DNA of 64,000 bases. It comes from CAXXHQ01 sp963665265 (lineage in GTDB: Bacteria > Planctomycetota > Planctomycetia > Pirellulales > Thermoguttaceae). A program made the translations under genes and the position numbers. The stretch covers positions 992,001 to 1,056,000 of the forward strand of contig CAXXHQ010000001.1 of NCBI GenBank assembly GCA_963665265.2, given 5' to 3'. The notes below the pieces were generated by a model. That model was not told the origin of the DNA. It worked only from the letters and a program-made list of their open reading frames with translations, and did no database searches. This document shows positions 50,701 through 59,959 of this stretch, piece by piece. Position 1 is the first letter of the stretch. Each line of letters opens with the position of its first letter.

Positions 50701-53236
50701 CCGTGGCGCCCACGCCCGCCGCATTGTAAAGCCACATTGCCAAATACTGACGGATGTAGCTCGGATCGACGTATTCGGCGTTCAGCGAAATGCTGCCTAC
50801 TTCCGTGCCGTCGTCCAGCGTGAACTTGTGACCGGAATTGAAGGAAATATGATGCGATCGCTTATATAGATATCGCGTCGTGTTTCCTTTGATCGTAATC
50901 AGCACGTTGTCGAACAATTGGCCGTTGTAATAGAAGCAGCCGCGAGCGCCGGCGTCGGTGTCGACCGTCGAGTAAACGTGGTCGCTGCTCGGATCGTGAT
51001 AGTTTTCCACGAAGAAGTAATACGTCGGCAATTGCGTGCTGACGGAATCGAGCGCGACGGTTCCGTAATACTGATCGGAGTCGGTCGAGCTAAGGTACGA
51101 CGGTCCCGTGCTTTGCACGCTGCGCGTATCGGTCGCAATCACGCGCCATCGCAGCATTTCGCCAGCTCCGACCGCCGAGGTGGGCAGCAAGGTCGTATAT
51201 ATCGAGTCGCCTGCGATGAGGTCGCCGTTTAATCCGTCGTCGTGCATGACGAGCGTGCTTTCGGCGTTGAACATGATTCGATAGGCCAACACGACCGAGC
51301 TGACCGCCGCGATGGTCTGCGTGACCTTGGCGGTAATCGTGAGCGGCTGGCTCGATGAGTTGCCCAAGGGACGATCGACGACGTTCGTCACGTCGGTTAT
51401 ATACGGTCCGAGGTCGGTCTTGCCGACGCTATTGGCGGCGCCGGGCGTGGCCGAGGCGAAATAGGTCCGAACGAGAGTCATCGATACGCCGGTCAACGTC
51501 GGCGAAATCAAGAAGTTCGAGTCCGACGACGAATTATTCAACCCTTGAATCGCAAGCACGTTCGCGCCGTTCTGCAGCAAACCGGAAGATACGGTAATGG
51601 TCACGATGGTCGAACGGTCGGACGAATGGGTCGTCGTGGCGGCCGAATTATAGGCGATCGACGTCGGAGCGTTCACGCTGGCGACTTGCTGACCGTTGAT
51701 CCACGCCACGAAACCGTCGGCATACTGCACCTTGAGCTGCAACGTCGTCAGGGCGCTCACGTCGCTGACGTTGAACGACGAGCGAACGTAAACCGAGGAG
51801 TTCACGCCCGACATTTGCGACTGAACGTTCGTGCCGATGTCGCTCGAATTCACCGGCTCGTCGACGCCCTGGTATACGCTGGCGATTTGGGCGGCGGTGA
51901 GATTCGCGTTGTAGAACCGAAAATCGTCCAGGAGTCCGTTGTACTTCTTCGCGTAGGTCGTGGTCGAGCATTGACCAAGTTTAATCGTTTCGGTAAGAGA
52001 CCACGCCCAAGCGGCCGTATTCGTCCCTTGCTTGCTGAGAACGCCGTCGATGTAAATAGCGTTGGCGCCGCCCGAAGCTTGGTTAAACGTGACCGTAACG
52101 AGATGCCATTGATTGTCGCTCACCGAGGCGACGGAGGTAATGTCGCAAACGGCCGTGGAATTGTTCTGTTGATAGGTGCGAACGCGGATCGCGCCCGTAT
52201 CCGTCTGCACGATCGACATTCCGCGACTTGATCGCAAGTCGAAGAGACAGGCGCCTTCGCCGCCGCTGCCGGTCGTTCCCGACGATTTCATCCAGAACGA
52301 GATCGTCCCTGAAGTCGTACTGGTGAAATCCGTGCTTGCGGCGACCGTGACTTGGTCGTTTTCCGAGGCGTTAAATTGCAGCACGCCGTCGCGAGTCAAG
52401 GGCGAGGCGGCCGTGTCGCTCTGTTCGGAAATCCACGAAACGCTACTGTTGACGTTTGTTCCGTTATGTCCGGCTCCCGAGGTGTCAGTCACAAGGGTCG
52501 CTGAGGTCGTCGAGTTAAGCCGCAACTTCAGATTCGTCGAAGCGACCGCCGATAAGGAGCCGGTAGAGCCGACGTTCGTGGTTCCCGTCGTCCACGAGGA
52601 ATCGTCGAACGACGCGCTCGTCCAAGTTGTTCCCAAGGAGCTTCCGCCGTTCGTCGTGGTGGGAACGAGAATTTTCGCCGCGGCGCCTTCGGCGAGTAAG
52701 GTTGTCGAAGAGGCGTTGTAGCCAATGCCGTAGGAGATGTCGGTGACTTGCGACGGGAACGTCGGCGAATACTCGCAAGAGACCGTTCCGTCGGGACGAT
52801 ACAGGCCCAGATATTCCCCGGCCGCCTCTAACTTGAAATTCGTATGATAATAGCCCCCGGCGTCCACGTAGTTCTGTACGTCTTCGCCGGACGCAAAAAT
52901 GACCATATAACTATTGGCGGCGATCGTCGCCGTGGGAAACGCCCACTTCGTCGTCTTCTTCGCGTTATCGGTCAGATGCCAGCCTTCGAGATTCACCGCG
53001 TTGGCGTTGGGGTTGTAGATTTCAATCCAGTCGGCATGCTTCCCGTCGCCGTCGGCCAACGAAGTATCGTTGCTCGCCATGAATTCGGTGATAAGCAGCG
53101 TCGTGGCGTCGAGCATTTGCCGCGGTTCGACTTCCTCAAATCGCAATCGACGAGTACGAACGCGGGATTTTTCGTATGAACGGACCTTTTCGCCTCGGTG
53201 ACGTTTGGCCGGCCATGACTTTCCGAAAAACGACAT
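47771..53236 (-). CDS. Giant exoprotein: lamin-tail, LamG, CotH and dockerin-like domains
   Basis: About 1821 residues. Planctomycete N-terminal motif RRLRFEEVEPRQML (about 29-42). First lamin-tail domain about 46-160 (ITEFMASNDTSLADGDG), LamG-like domain about 300-458 (GTISFWMKSSG, NQWHLVTVTFNQ, YNGLLDDFRFYNANL). CotH kinase-like domain about 735-1100 (YYFFVENYHDPSSDHVY, LITIKGNTTRYLYKRSHHIS, IPFDTNLSFG). Two more lamin-tail domains lie about 1154-1260 and 1275-1430. Then comes a cassette (about 1444-1645) with a dockerin-like YDYNRDGKVNATDDLIARGNLG, and an Ala/Ser/Thr tail. CotH domains phosphorylate extracellular proteins in spore formers; the substrate here is unknown. The frame runs on to 53335, but ATG 53236 with AGGGAA upstream gives a regular start. 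Confidence 0.88.
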   Translation of the reverse strand: MSFFGKSWPAKRHRGEKVRSYEKSRVRTRRLRFEEVEPRQMLDATTLLITEFMASNDTSLADGDGKHADWIEIYNPNANAVNLEGWHLTDNAKKTTKWAFPTATIAANSYMVIFASGEDVQNYVDAGGYYHTNFKLEAAGEYLGLYRPDGTVSCEYSPTFPSQVTDISYGIGYNASSTTLLAEGAAAKILVPTTTNGGSSLGTTWTSASFDDSSWTTGTTNVGSTGSLSAVASTNLKLRLNSTTSATLVTDTSGAGHNGTNVNSSVSWISEQSDTAASPLTRDGVLQFNASENDQVTVAASTDFTSTTSGTISFWMKSSGTTGSGGEGACLFDLRSSRGMSIVQTDTGAIRVRTYQQNNSTAVCDITSVASVSDNQWHLVTVTFNQASGGANAIYIDGVLSKQGTNTAAWAWSLTETIKLGQCSTTTYAKKYNGLLDDFRFYNANLTAAQIASVYQGVDEPVNSSDIGTNVQSQMSGVNSSVYVRSSFNVSDVSALTTLQLKVQYADGFVAWINGQQVASVNAPTSIAYNSAATTTHSSDRSTIVTITVSSGLLQNGANVLAIQGLNNSSSDSNFLISPTLTGVSMTLVRTYFASATPGAANSVGKTDLGPYITDVTNVVDRPLGNSSSQPLTITAKVTQTIAAVSSVVLAYRIMFNAESTLVMHDDGLNGDLIAGDSIYTTLLPTSAVGAGEMLRWRVIATDTRSVQSTGPSYLSSTDSDQYYGTVALDSVSTQLPTYYFFVENYHDPSSDHVYSTVDTDAGARGCFYYNGQLFDNVLITIKGNTTRYLYKRSHHISFNSGHKFTLDDGTEVGSISLNAEYVDPSYIRQYLAMWLYNAAGVGATEDMPVRLQMNGQFWQLAFQVQSAGKSLLEKLGYDPDGAMYSGVGTLTTSHSWAMEKETRTWEDWSDFDTLAAALDTSNTSAARKQALFDMLDLPEVINYLAVARITQEADDVWANMTLYCDTEGDGLWRIIPFDTNLSFGQLYYADSTSTNGVIQATNDANKSHPLYGSSSCLCLSSSAFNRLYDAIIQTPETREMLLRRMRTIMDEFLQAPGTAYADRVIEAKIDEIVAKITQEANMDRAKWGWPPNSGPYGLGTQSFATGISELKTLFLDPRRTELYVTHSVNNTSKTIGITNSSNAGIPNSQLSSMTISIAEVEVSPASGDQDQEYVKLTNSNSTAVDISGWKLSGAIDFTFKAGTVIAAGGSIYVSPNVKAFKLRTSGPTGGESLFVVGGYDGQLSALGETLTLKNADGVAVSTFDVPDTASDAQKYLEITEFDYNPVAPAVGSAYTATDFEFIEIYNASSAVAIDLTGVRLSRDLTQAEGVEFDISSSGVTSLGPNQFIIVAKNPTALATRYNLTGLTVVGAYTYSLSDSADTIRLVDAKNETICKIEYKDKSPWPSTADGTGNSVQRISAYDRNDGSDNWIAATPTPGSLIPATVASRKIFYNNSKFDSTSDDSAIATDKTALLSGGTATSANVTNYASGINGVIVDITNLANPDGLSASDFQFFVGDSADPTSWTTTVAPKSISVRKGAGTGGSYRVTIIWEDGAIKNEWLKVTVKATAATGLKSADTFYFGNLVGESGNDFAITSSDEDASRTHKTGFTAAAITNAYDYNRDGKVNATDDLIARGNLGETLTLLAAPAAAALAPAPSSSSVTTTASSSSAASTTASTAKIILSAAPTSRFFASGFVIQPVRTPATLAADAFFSQLRERSQSQSVATSVGTTAPAAVSVGDGSATVKKIELARSSALKTTASTPLSLASSSILAATASKLTTSQDYDALRRRLASSLEEKLADESLAVTSSLKFQKIRG
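48300..48905 (-). other. Shared C-terminal cassette, copy A
   Basis: Encodes about 200 residues from RKIFYNNSKFDS to NLGETL. It aligns without gaps to 54078-54680 in the neighbouring gene and is well over half identical by eye, ending in a dockerin-like NRDGKVNATD segment. Confidence 0.85.
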
Positions 53237-53653
53237 GCTTCCCTCTATTGAATTTCCCGCCAAATAGCGAAAAGATAACGGCGAACGCGACGATTGCGAC
53301 ATTGAACGAGCCGCATTCCGCTCTGACGAACGCAAGATGAGAAAACCGCTCGACGACCGGGCCGCGATAAGCCGAAACTACCGCAAAAGCTGACGCCGGA
53401 TCGTCTAAAAACCTAATACAATCATAACAAAAAACGCGAACGACCGCAACGATTATAACGATCCAAACGGATCCTCCGCCCGAAAACGCGACCGATAAAA
53501 ATGTAACGATCTTCACCAATTTCAAAGGGCGTTTTCCAAACCTTGCGGCGATCTTCGCACCTAAAGCGATATTTGACCGGCAATTACAATCTTACGAATT
53601 CCCAGCCGCGTGACGTTACAATGCCCCTCGCGCAATGGAGAGGGAATCGCCGG
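53237..53653. other. Intergenic region upstream of the CotH gene
   Basis: 417 AT-richer bases with the candidate promoter. No gene or clear terminator for the gene ending at 53654 was found. Confidence 0.4.
53421..53449 (-). promoter_or_regulatory. Candidate promoter of the CotH/PEP-CTERM operon
   Basis: On the leftward strand: TTGCGG, 17-bp spacer, TATGAT, about 185 nt before the ATG at 53236. Confidence 0.45.
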
Positions 53654-56600
53654 CTACTTCAACGTTAAAAGTCGAATTTCGCCGATGGTCTTAATTACAT
53701 TCACGGCAAGCGATTGCGCGGAAAGGGGAAGCGAAGCGCCGACGCCGCTCGTCAAGCTCAACGCTCGCCTAGCTGACGAGTTCACTTCCTGGAACGCGTC
53801 CAAACGCTCCGCGAAGACTGCATAGAGCCGTTCTCTCGCTTTGGCAATCGTCGCGTTTTCCGCATTCGTCCCCTCCGAGGAAAGCGGCGTCGAGAAGACT
53901 GCGCTCGCCTTCGCACGCAACGCCTCGAAAGAGGCGTTCATCTCTATAGCCTTGACCGCCGCAGCCAATCTCAACGCGTTCGACGGAACGGCCTGTGAGC
54001 CCGTCATAGCGGTCGCCGACAAAGCGGAACTGGTCGTTGCGACGGCCGTCGGAGCCGACGTGGTCGGAGCGACGAACGTCGTCAACGCCTCGCCCAAGTT
54101 ATTCCTTGCAATCAACTCGTCGGTCGCGTTCACTTTGCCGTCTCGGTTGAAGTCGTAACGGTTCGCGATCGCAGCGGCGCTGAAACCGGTCCTGTTCGTG
54201 CGTGCAGCCGACTCGTCCGCGGCGCTAATCGCCAGATCGTCGCCCGACTCTCCGACGAGATTGCCGAAATAGAAGGCGTCGGCCGAGGCCAAGCCCGTGT
54301 TCGTCGTCGCCTTGAGGATGACGTGCAGCCACTGATTTTTGATCGCGCCATCGGCCCAAACGATCGTGATGCGGTACGAACCGTTGACCCCCGCTCCTTT
54401 TTCGACGGAGATCGACTTCGGCGTCGGAGCGGTAGCCCAAGCGCTAACGTCATCTTCGTCGCCCACTCGGAAGGTGAAATCCGCGGCCGACAATGCATTC
54501 GGATAGGCCAAATTTTTCACGTCGATAATTATGCCGTTAACCCCCTTTTCGTAGCTCGTGACGTTCGAGAACGTCGCCGTCGCGCCCGGCAGCAACGCCG
54601 ATTTGTCGGTAGCGATCGCGGCGGAGTCGGTCGAAGAATCGAATTTCGAGCCGTTGTAAATAACGTAACGACCGAGAACCGTCGCGCTGACGGTCACGGT
54701 CACGGAGCTAGTGATCGTTAAGCCGCCGGTATCTCTGATCGTGACGAGAAAGACATAAACTCCGCCCTGCGTGAACGTGGCCACGGTCGATTTAGCGGAG
54801 TTGGTGCCGTTCGCGCTGAACGAAACGGCGCCCGGCCCCGTCGCCGACCATGCGTAAACTAAATTCGCTTCGCCTCCGTCGTCGGCGCCGACCACCGAAA
54901 GCGCGGTCGTCGAGCCGGTCGTCACGCTCGGCGAAGCGGAAGCGGCTCGGCCAACCGTCGGCGCAACGTTGGCGCTCGTCACCGAGACGTCGGAAAACGT
55001 CGTGACGCAAGTTATATTGGCGCCGTCCGACCAAGCCGTTAAACCGCCGTAAGCGAGCGAGTTCATCGTAATCGAAACGGTCTTCACCAGCGTCCACGTC
55101 GTTCCGTCGGCGCTGTAATAGCCCGAGAAATTGCTCCCCGATCGAACGAGTTTCAACCAAACCGGAATGGCTTGATAGGCGTAGGCGTATTTTATCGTTC
55201 CGCCGTCGCTCGTTCGGTAGTAGAAAAAGATATGGTTCTTTCCGTCAAGCGCGGCGACGATGCTGGCGTAGGGCGCTGTCGCGGAAGTCGAGCTTTGGAT
55301 GACCAAGCCGCTGGCGCCCGTTGAGGACGATTGGGTAGCCACTTTGCAAATCAACGTCGAGTCGCCGACGACGCCTTGATAAACGAAATGGCTTCCGCCT
55401 GACGAGGCGTTGGACGCGGTGACAGTGAAAATTCCGCCGGAGTACGTCGCGTTTCCGGCCACGCCGACGGCGCCGAGATCCGCTGAAACCCACGGCGAGA
55501 TGAGGGGAATCGCGATGGCCGCCTCGGCTGAATTATCGCTGGCCCCCGACGAATTCACCGCCGAGACGACGTAATAATATTTTCCGCCGCTCGCGACAGT
55601 CGTGTCGCTGTAGGAAAGGTCCGTCACCCCTTGGGCGATCGTCGTGTACGGTCCGCCGCTGTTGTCCGAACGTTTAATGACGTAGCTGGCCGCGCCCGTG
55701 ACGGCCGCCCACGTCACTTTCGCCTCCGCCGACGAAACGACCGTCGCGACCACGCTCGTCGGAGCGTCGGGCGGCGTCAGGCTGCTGTAGACGACGTAGA
55801 TATTCGGCGTCGGCACGGAGGTCGTTTCCGTTCCTAAATAAAAACTCGTATGCGTCGGTTGATTGTAGGCGCAGTTTTGATTCGCCACCGATTGACGATA
55901 TTGCGAATCGTGCATGAGCGTGTAAATCCGCGTCATCGATAGATTGACGGTCGTATAGATCCGCAGTTCCGTGCTGTCCGTCGAGCGCCAAATTACTTCT
56001 TCGCGCCAATCGCCAAAAATGTCGGCCACCAAACAGGGCGTCGATTTCGAACCGTTGTTCGAAGAGCAGCCGCCGGCGGAAAGAAGCGTCGTTTCGCCGC
56101 TCTCGCTATAGTTCGTGATGGTCGTGCCGTTGAGCAGCTCGCGGGTCGTGTCGGAATCCCACCACACGAGGAAGTTGCAGGAACTAGGGACGGTCCCCAC
56201 GGAGTTTCCGTCGCAATCGTAGAGATACGAGCTGCCGGCGCACCAAAACTCGGCGCCGGGATTGTCGGGATCAATGTCGTCGCAAACGCCGCGTCCCACG
56301 TCGCCTGTCGATGCGATGCTCGCCAGCAACGTCCCCGTCGCGGCGTCGTGCAATTCGATGCCGGCCGAGCTGGCGCTTTCGTGGACTTCGAAAATCTCTA
56401 AACCGGAGTTATTCAGATCGAAGTCGCCGACGTGCATGGCGTCGCCGTGCCCCAAGCCTGTCGAATAAAGACCTTTACCGTTATCGTCGATCACGCAAGC
56501 GCCGTAAACGATTTCATCTTTGCCGTCGCCGTCCACGTCGGCCGCGGTCACGTAATGGAAGCCCTGACCGACGTAGGCGCTGTTAACGTTGCTATCTTGT

Positions 56601-57859
56601 CCGACGGCGGCCTCGAACGACCAGACCTCCGTCAATTTGCCGTCGCGCCAATTCCAAGCGACGACGAAGTTTTTCGCATAGGAAGATTGACCGTAATAAT
56701 ATCCTCGGCACATGACGATGCTCGGTCGAACGCCGTCGAGATAGGCGACGCAAGCCAAGAATCGATCGACGCGATTGCCGTAGCTGTCGCCCCACTTTGA
56801 AACGGTTCCGCGTTCCGGAAGATAATCGGTCGTAGCCAGCGCGGCGCCGGTCATTCCGTCGAAGACCGTCAGATACTCCGGCCCGGAGAGAATGTAGCCC
56901 GACGAATTGCGATAATCGGCCAACGAGTCGCCGGACATAAGCACATAGGCGCCTTTGCCGTCGACGGTGTAAGGCGCGGTTCGACAAACGACCTCGGCTC
57001 TCCCGTCGCCGTCGAAGTCGTAGGCGAGAAACTGCGTATAGTGGGCTCCGGCGCGAATGTTGATCCCTAAATCGATGCGCCAGAGCAACGTGCCGTCCAT
57101 CTCGTAGGCGTCAAGATAGACGTTGCCGGTGTACCCCGATTGCGAATTGTCTTTGGCGTTCGAGGGATCCCACTTGACGAGAATCTCGTATGCACCGTCG
57201 CCGTCCAAGTCGGCCACGCTGCAATCATTCGCGCTATAGGTGCAGGTTACGCCGTCGGGCGTCGTCACGCCGGCGGGAATCTGCAATGGAATTCCAAGAT
57301 ACTGCTGCGCCGAGGCGTTCGCTCCCAAAGTGTACGATTCGCTCTGCTCGGTCTCGACGCCGCCGACCACTGCACGCACGAAATACGTGTTGCTCTTCGT
57401 CGTATCGACTCCGTTGTCGATGTAATTCGTCGAAGAAGTAATCGCCGAACTGTTTAATTTCACTGCCGTGCCGCCAGCAGTCGAACGATAGATATTGAAA
57501 ACCGTATCGCTTGAATCGGTCCCCCAAAAACGCCAGCCGACGTAAACCGTTCCCGATCCCTCGCTAACGACGACCACTCCGCGGTCCAAATACTCCATTT
57601 GCCGTGAGTAGGTCGTGCTGGCCGTCGCAGTTGAAGTCGAGGCGACCGAGGGCGTCTCTTCGCTCGAAGTCGTCACGGCGGTTGCTTCCGTCGTCGAGGC
57701 GGTCACGATCGCAACGTCGTCGCTCACTAGAGAGTCGCTTGAAAGCGTCGTCACGCTCAGCATTTGGCGCTCTTCGATCGTCTCGAATCGCAACCTCCGC
57801 GTTCCGTTCGCACGACGATCCTCGTTACTTTTCCGGGAAGACTTCCGATAGATAAACAT
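53654..57859 (-). CDS. Rhamnogalacturonan lyase (polysaccharide lyase family 11), multidomain
   Basis: 1401 residues. Planctomycete N-terminal motif RRLRFETIEERQML (21-34). PL11 catalytic region about 84-690: MEYLDRGVVVVSEGSGTVYVGWRFWGTDS, TYSANDCSVADLDGDGAYEILVKWDPSNAKDN, RIDLGINIRAGAHYTQFLAYDFDGDGRAEVVCRTAP, and CVIDDNGKGLYSTGLGHGDAMHVGDF. The repeated DxDGDG/DGDGK loops are the calcium sites of this family, which cleaves the rhamnogalacturonan I backbone of pectin. Then Fn3 (about 693-780), a concanavalin-like domain (about 785-960), a PKD-like domain (about 975-1055), the shared cassette with dockerin-like YDFNRDGKVNATDELIARNNLG (about 1060-1260) and an Ala-rich tail. Start ATG 57859 with AGAGAG upstream. 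Confidence 0.92.
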   Translation of the reverse strand: MFIYRKSSRKSNEDRRANGTRRLRFETIEERQMLSVTTLSSDSLVSDDVAIVTASTTEATAVTTSSEETPSVASTSTATASTTYSRQMEYLDRGVVVVSEGSGTVYVGWRFWGTDSSDTVFNIYRSTAGGTAVKLNSSAITSSTNYIDNGVDTTKSNTYFVRAVVGGVETEQSESYTLGANASAQQYLGIPLQIPAGVTTPDGVTCTYSANDCSVADLDGDGAYEILVKWDPSNAKDNSQSGYTGNVYLDAYEMDGTLLWRIDLGINIRAGAHYTQFLAYDFDGDGRAEVVCRTAPYTVDGKGAYVLMSGDSLADYRNSSGYILSGPEYLTVFDGMTGAALATTDYLPERGTVSKWGDSYGNRVDRFLACVAYLDGVRPSIVMCRGYYYGQSSYAKNFVVAWNWRDGKLTEVWSFEAAVGQDSNVNSAYVGQGFHYVTAADVDGDGKDEIVYGACVIDDNGKGLYSTGLGHGDAMHVGDFDLNNSGLEIFEVHESASSAGIELHDAATGTLLASIASTGDVGRGVCDDIDPDNPGAEFWCAGSSYLYDCDGNSVGTVPSSCNFLVWWDSDTTRELLNGTTITNYSESGETTLLSAGGCSSNNGSKSTPCLVADIFGDWREEVIWRSTDSTELRIYTTVNLSMTRIYTLMHDSQYRQSVANQNCAYNQPTHTSFYLGTETTSVPTPNIYVVYSSLTPPDAPTSVVATVVSSAEAKVTWAAVTGAASYVIKRSDNSGGPYTTIAQGVTDLSYSDTTVASGGKYYYVVSAVNSSGASDNSAEAAIAIPLISPWVSADLGAVGVAGNATYSGGIFTVTASNASSGGSHFVYQGVVGDSTLICKVATQSSSTGASGLVIQSSTSATAPYASIVAALDGKNHIFFYYRTSDGGTIKYAYAYQAIPVWLKLVRSGSNFSGYYSADGTTWTLVKTVSITMNSLAYGGLTAWSDGANITCVTTFSDVSVTSANVAPTVGRAASASPSVTTGSTTALSVVGADDGGEANLVYAWSATGPGAVSFSANGTNSAKSTVATFTQGGVYVFLVTIRDTGGLTITSSVTVTVSATVLGRYVIYNGSKFDSSTDSAAIATDKSALLPGATATFSNVTSYEKGVNGIIIDVKNLAYPNALSAADFTFRVGDEDDVSAWATAPTPKSISVEKGAGVNGSYRITIVWADGAIKNQWLHVILKATTNTGLASADAFYFGNLVGESGDDLAISAADESAARTNRTGFSAAAIANRYDFNRDGKVNATDELIARNNLGEALTTFVAPTTSAPTAVATTSSALSATAMTGSQAVPSNALRLAAAVKAIEMNASFEALRAKASAVFSTPLSSEGTNAENATIAKARERLYAVFAERLDAFQEVNSSARRALSLTSGVGASLPLSAQSLAVNVIKTIGEIRLLTLK
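54078..54680 (-). other. Shared C-terminal cassette, copy B
   Basis: Encodes about 200 residues from RYVIYNGSKFDS to NLGEAL. It is the counterpart of 48300-48905. Confidence 0.85.
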
Positions 57860-58321
57860 TCACACTCTCTCCGACGCCGCGTAGCCAATATAGAGAAACG
57901 CGTTTCAAGAATAAACAGCGATCGGCGTTCGCAACGAAAAGGACGTGCGTGAAAAGCCGGTTCCCGACGAACAATCCCCCCGTCATCTCCGCCGCATCCG
58001 CAGCCGAGACACCTTTGAGAATAGCCAAAAAACAAAACGGCTGCAAAAGATTTGCGCGATGAACCGCGTATTCCGGCCTAATCGCCCAAAAAACGCATGT
58101 TTCACCAAAAAACGCAAGCGCCCAGACTGCGCATTCTTTCAAATTCAATGCCGAATAGCGACGCAGACATATACACACGGAATATCCAAAAAATCCGCTT
58201 AAGTCGGCGATGAAGTCGACCGATAATAGGCAACGCTTGTCAATATATCTCGTGCTGGAAGCCGATTTTCCGTGTATTTCGTCGCGTCGGGGGGCGTTCG
58301 ACGAAACAATGGCGCAGAACA
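57860..58321. other. Divergent intergenic region, PL11 lyase and BBP7 genes
   Basis: 462 bases. A leftward 165-codon frame covers it and overlaps the lyase start. It has odd composition (many Cys/Phe) and no family, so it is not called. Promoters for both genes should be here, but none is convincing. Confidence 0.4.
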
Positions 58322-59938
58322 ATGAATAATACGACTCTCCCCCAATTTCGATCCGTTTCGTCCGTCGTTTTCCTCTTCGGCAAGACGGCCGTCGCCTTTG
58401 CGGCGCTCGGCATTTACCTTACGGCCTCGCCTACCTCGGCCGAGGAGCAGCAATACCGCGCTACGACCTTTACGCCGGTCTGGCAACGCCCGCCCGCCCC
58501 CTACTCCGCTCCGCAAGCTGAACCGCTTCCTGTTCGGCCTCAATCGCAATACAGTCGAGAAACGACGCAGCCGAGATATCAAGCGGCGGCGACGGCCGGT
58601 TACGTCGAACCACGACGCCAAGGCGTAGATCGGGACGTTCGCCAAGCCTCGGCCCAATCCGACGAAAAACCGCTTCTGCCGGAGCCGGCTCAATCCGACG
58701 ACGAATCGGAAGTCCCATTCACTCAAATCGGCGGCGAACGCCCGAACAACCGCGGAACCGCGAACGACGGCTCCTATGACGACGGCCTTTCATTCGACTC
58801 CGATGCAACGGGAGATTGCGGCGGCGAATGTTACGGCCAAAGAGCCTACTGCGGCGGCTGGGACTTCTCCGCCTCCGAAAGTCGACTCTGGATGCGCGCC
58901 GATTATTTGAATTGGTGGACGAAAGGCGATCTCGCCCCCGTCTTGGCGACGACCAGCGTCGAGGGAACCGATCCCGGAGACTCCGGCATTCTCGGTCGCA
59001 ATACAACTAGCGTTCTCTACGGCGGAAAAGAAACGACTACCGATGGACGAGCGGGCGGTCGATTCACCGTCGGCTACGATCTTTGTTCCTGCGGATGCTG
59101 GGACATCGAGGCGAACTACCTATTCCTCGGCCGGGCGACGAGCAACTTCGCCGTCACTAGCTCCGAAACTCCGATCATCGCACGTCCGTTCTACGACCTT
59201 ACGGTCGGGGCCGAAAACGCCCTACCGGTCGCGCATCCCGACTATCTGAGCGGCTCGCTGCAAATCAATTCGTTCACCGATTTCCAAGGAGCCGAAGTCC
59301 TCCTCCGCCATATCCTGCGACAAGACTCCTGCAAACGACTCGACTTCGTCTTCGGCTATCGATTCCTTCGATTGGACGACAGTCTTGCGATTCGCCAGTA
59401 TTCCGAATGGACTCAAACTCAAGGTTCGATTCCCGTCGGAACGACGAGAACAGTGCAAGATGACTTCGATTCGTCGAACCAATTTCACGGCGGCGAAATC
59501 GGACTCGCCTATAAAGAGCACGTCGGCCGATGGTCGTTGGACTTGCTCGGAAAAACGGCGTTCGGAAACACCTATTCGCAAGTCAACGTCAACGGCTCGA
59601 CCGTGACGACGACGCCCAGCGGCGGGTCTTCGACCTATCAAGGCGGACTGCTCGCGCAAGAAGGCACGAACATTGGAACCCACGAGCGCAATAGCTTTAC
59701 GGTCATTCCCGAATTCGGAGCCACGCTCGGCTTCGATCTAACCTGCCGTCTCCGTGCGACCGTCGGCTATTCGCTGATCTACTGGAGCGACGTCTGCCGC
59801 GCCGGGAATCAGATCGATCGATCGCTTTCGCAACTTCCGCCGGACGCGCCGAGCGGCGCCGAACGCCCGAAGGTAACGATGCAGACTCACGACTTCTGGG
59901 CGCAAGGAATCAACGTCGGCTTGGATTACCGATTCTAA
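58322..59938 (+). CDS. BBP7-family outer-membrane beta-barrel protein
   Basis: 538 residues. A signal peptide (VVFLFGKTAVAFAALGIYLTASPTSAEE) is followed by a Pro/Gln/Arg-rich linker (about 45-150). The barrel then opens SRLWMRADYLNWWTKGDLAPVLATTS, the hallmark of the planctomycete BBP7 family. Alternating beta-strand segments follow (GGRFTVGYDLCSCGCWDIEANYLFLG, RLDFVFGYRFLRLDDSLAI, GGEIGLAYKEHVGRWSLDLLGKTAFGN). The C-terminus AQGINVGLDYRF ends in the aromatic residue typical of outer-membrane barrels. It may be a porin or surface anchor; substrate unknown. It is convergent with the giant gene on its right (21 bases apart). Confidence 0.85.
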   Translation: MNNTTLPQFRSVSSVVFLFGKTAVAFAALGIYLTASPTSAEEQQYRATTFTPVWQRPPAPYSAPQAEPLPVRPQSQYSRETTQPRYQAAATAGYVEPRRQGVDRDVRQASAQSDEKPLLPEPAQSDDESEVPFTQIGGERPNNRGTANDGSYDDGLSFDSDATGDCGGECYGQRAYCGGWDFSASESRLWMRADYLNWWTKGDLAPVLATTSVEGTDPGDSGILGRNTTSVLYGGKETTTDGRAGGRFTVGYDLCSCGCWDIEANYLFLGRATSNFAVTSSETPIIARPFYDLTVGAENALPVAHPDYLSGSLQINSFTDFQGAEVLLRHILRQDSCKRLDFVFGYRFLRLDDSLAIRQYSEWTQTQGSIPVGTTRTVQDDFDSSNQFHGGEIGLAYKEHVGRWSLDLLGKTAFGNTYSQVNVNGSTVTTTPSGGSSTYQGGLLAQEGTNIGTHERNSFTVIPEFGATLGFDLTCRLRATVGYSLIYWSDVCRAGNQIDRSLSQLPPDAPSGAERPKVTMQTHDFWAQGINVGLDYRF

Positions 59939-59959
59939 ACGCAGTCATTTTCGTCTTGA

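Noticed and set aside
57825..58322. Leftward 165-codon frame upstream of the PL11 lyase
   Set aside because: Overlaps the lyase start out of frame, is Cys/Phe-rich and has no family; a chance frame in a promoter region is more likely.
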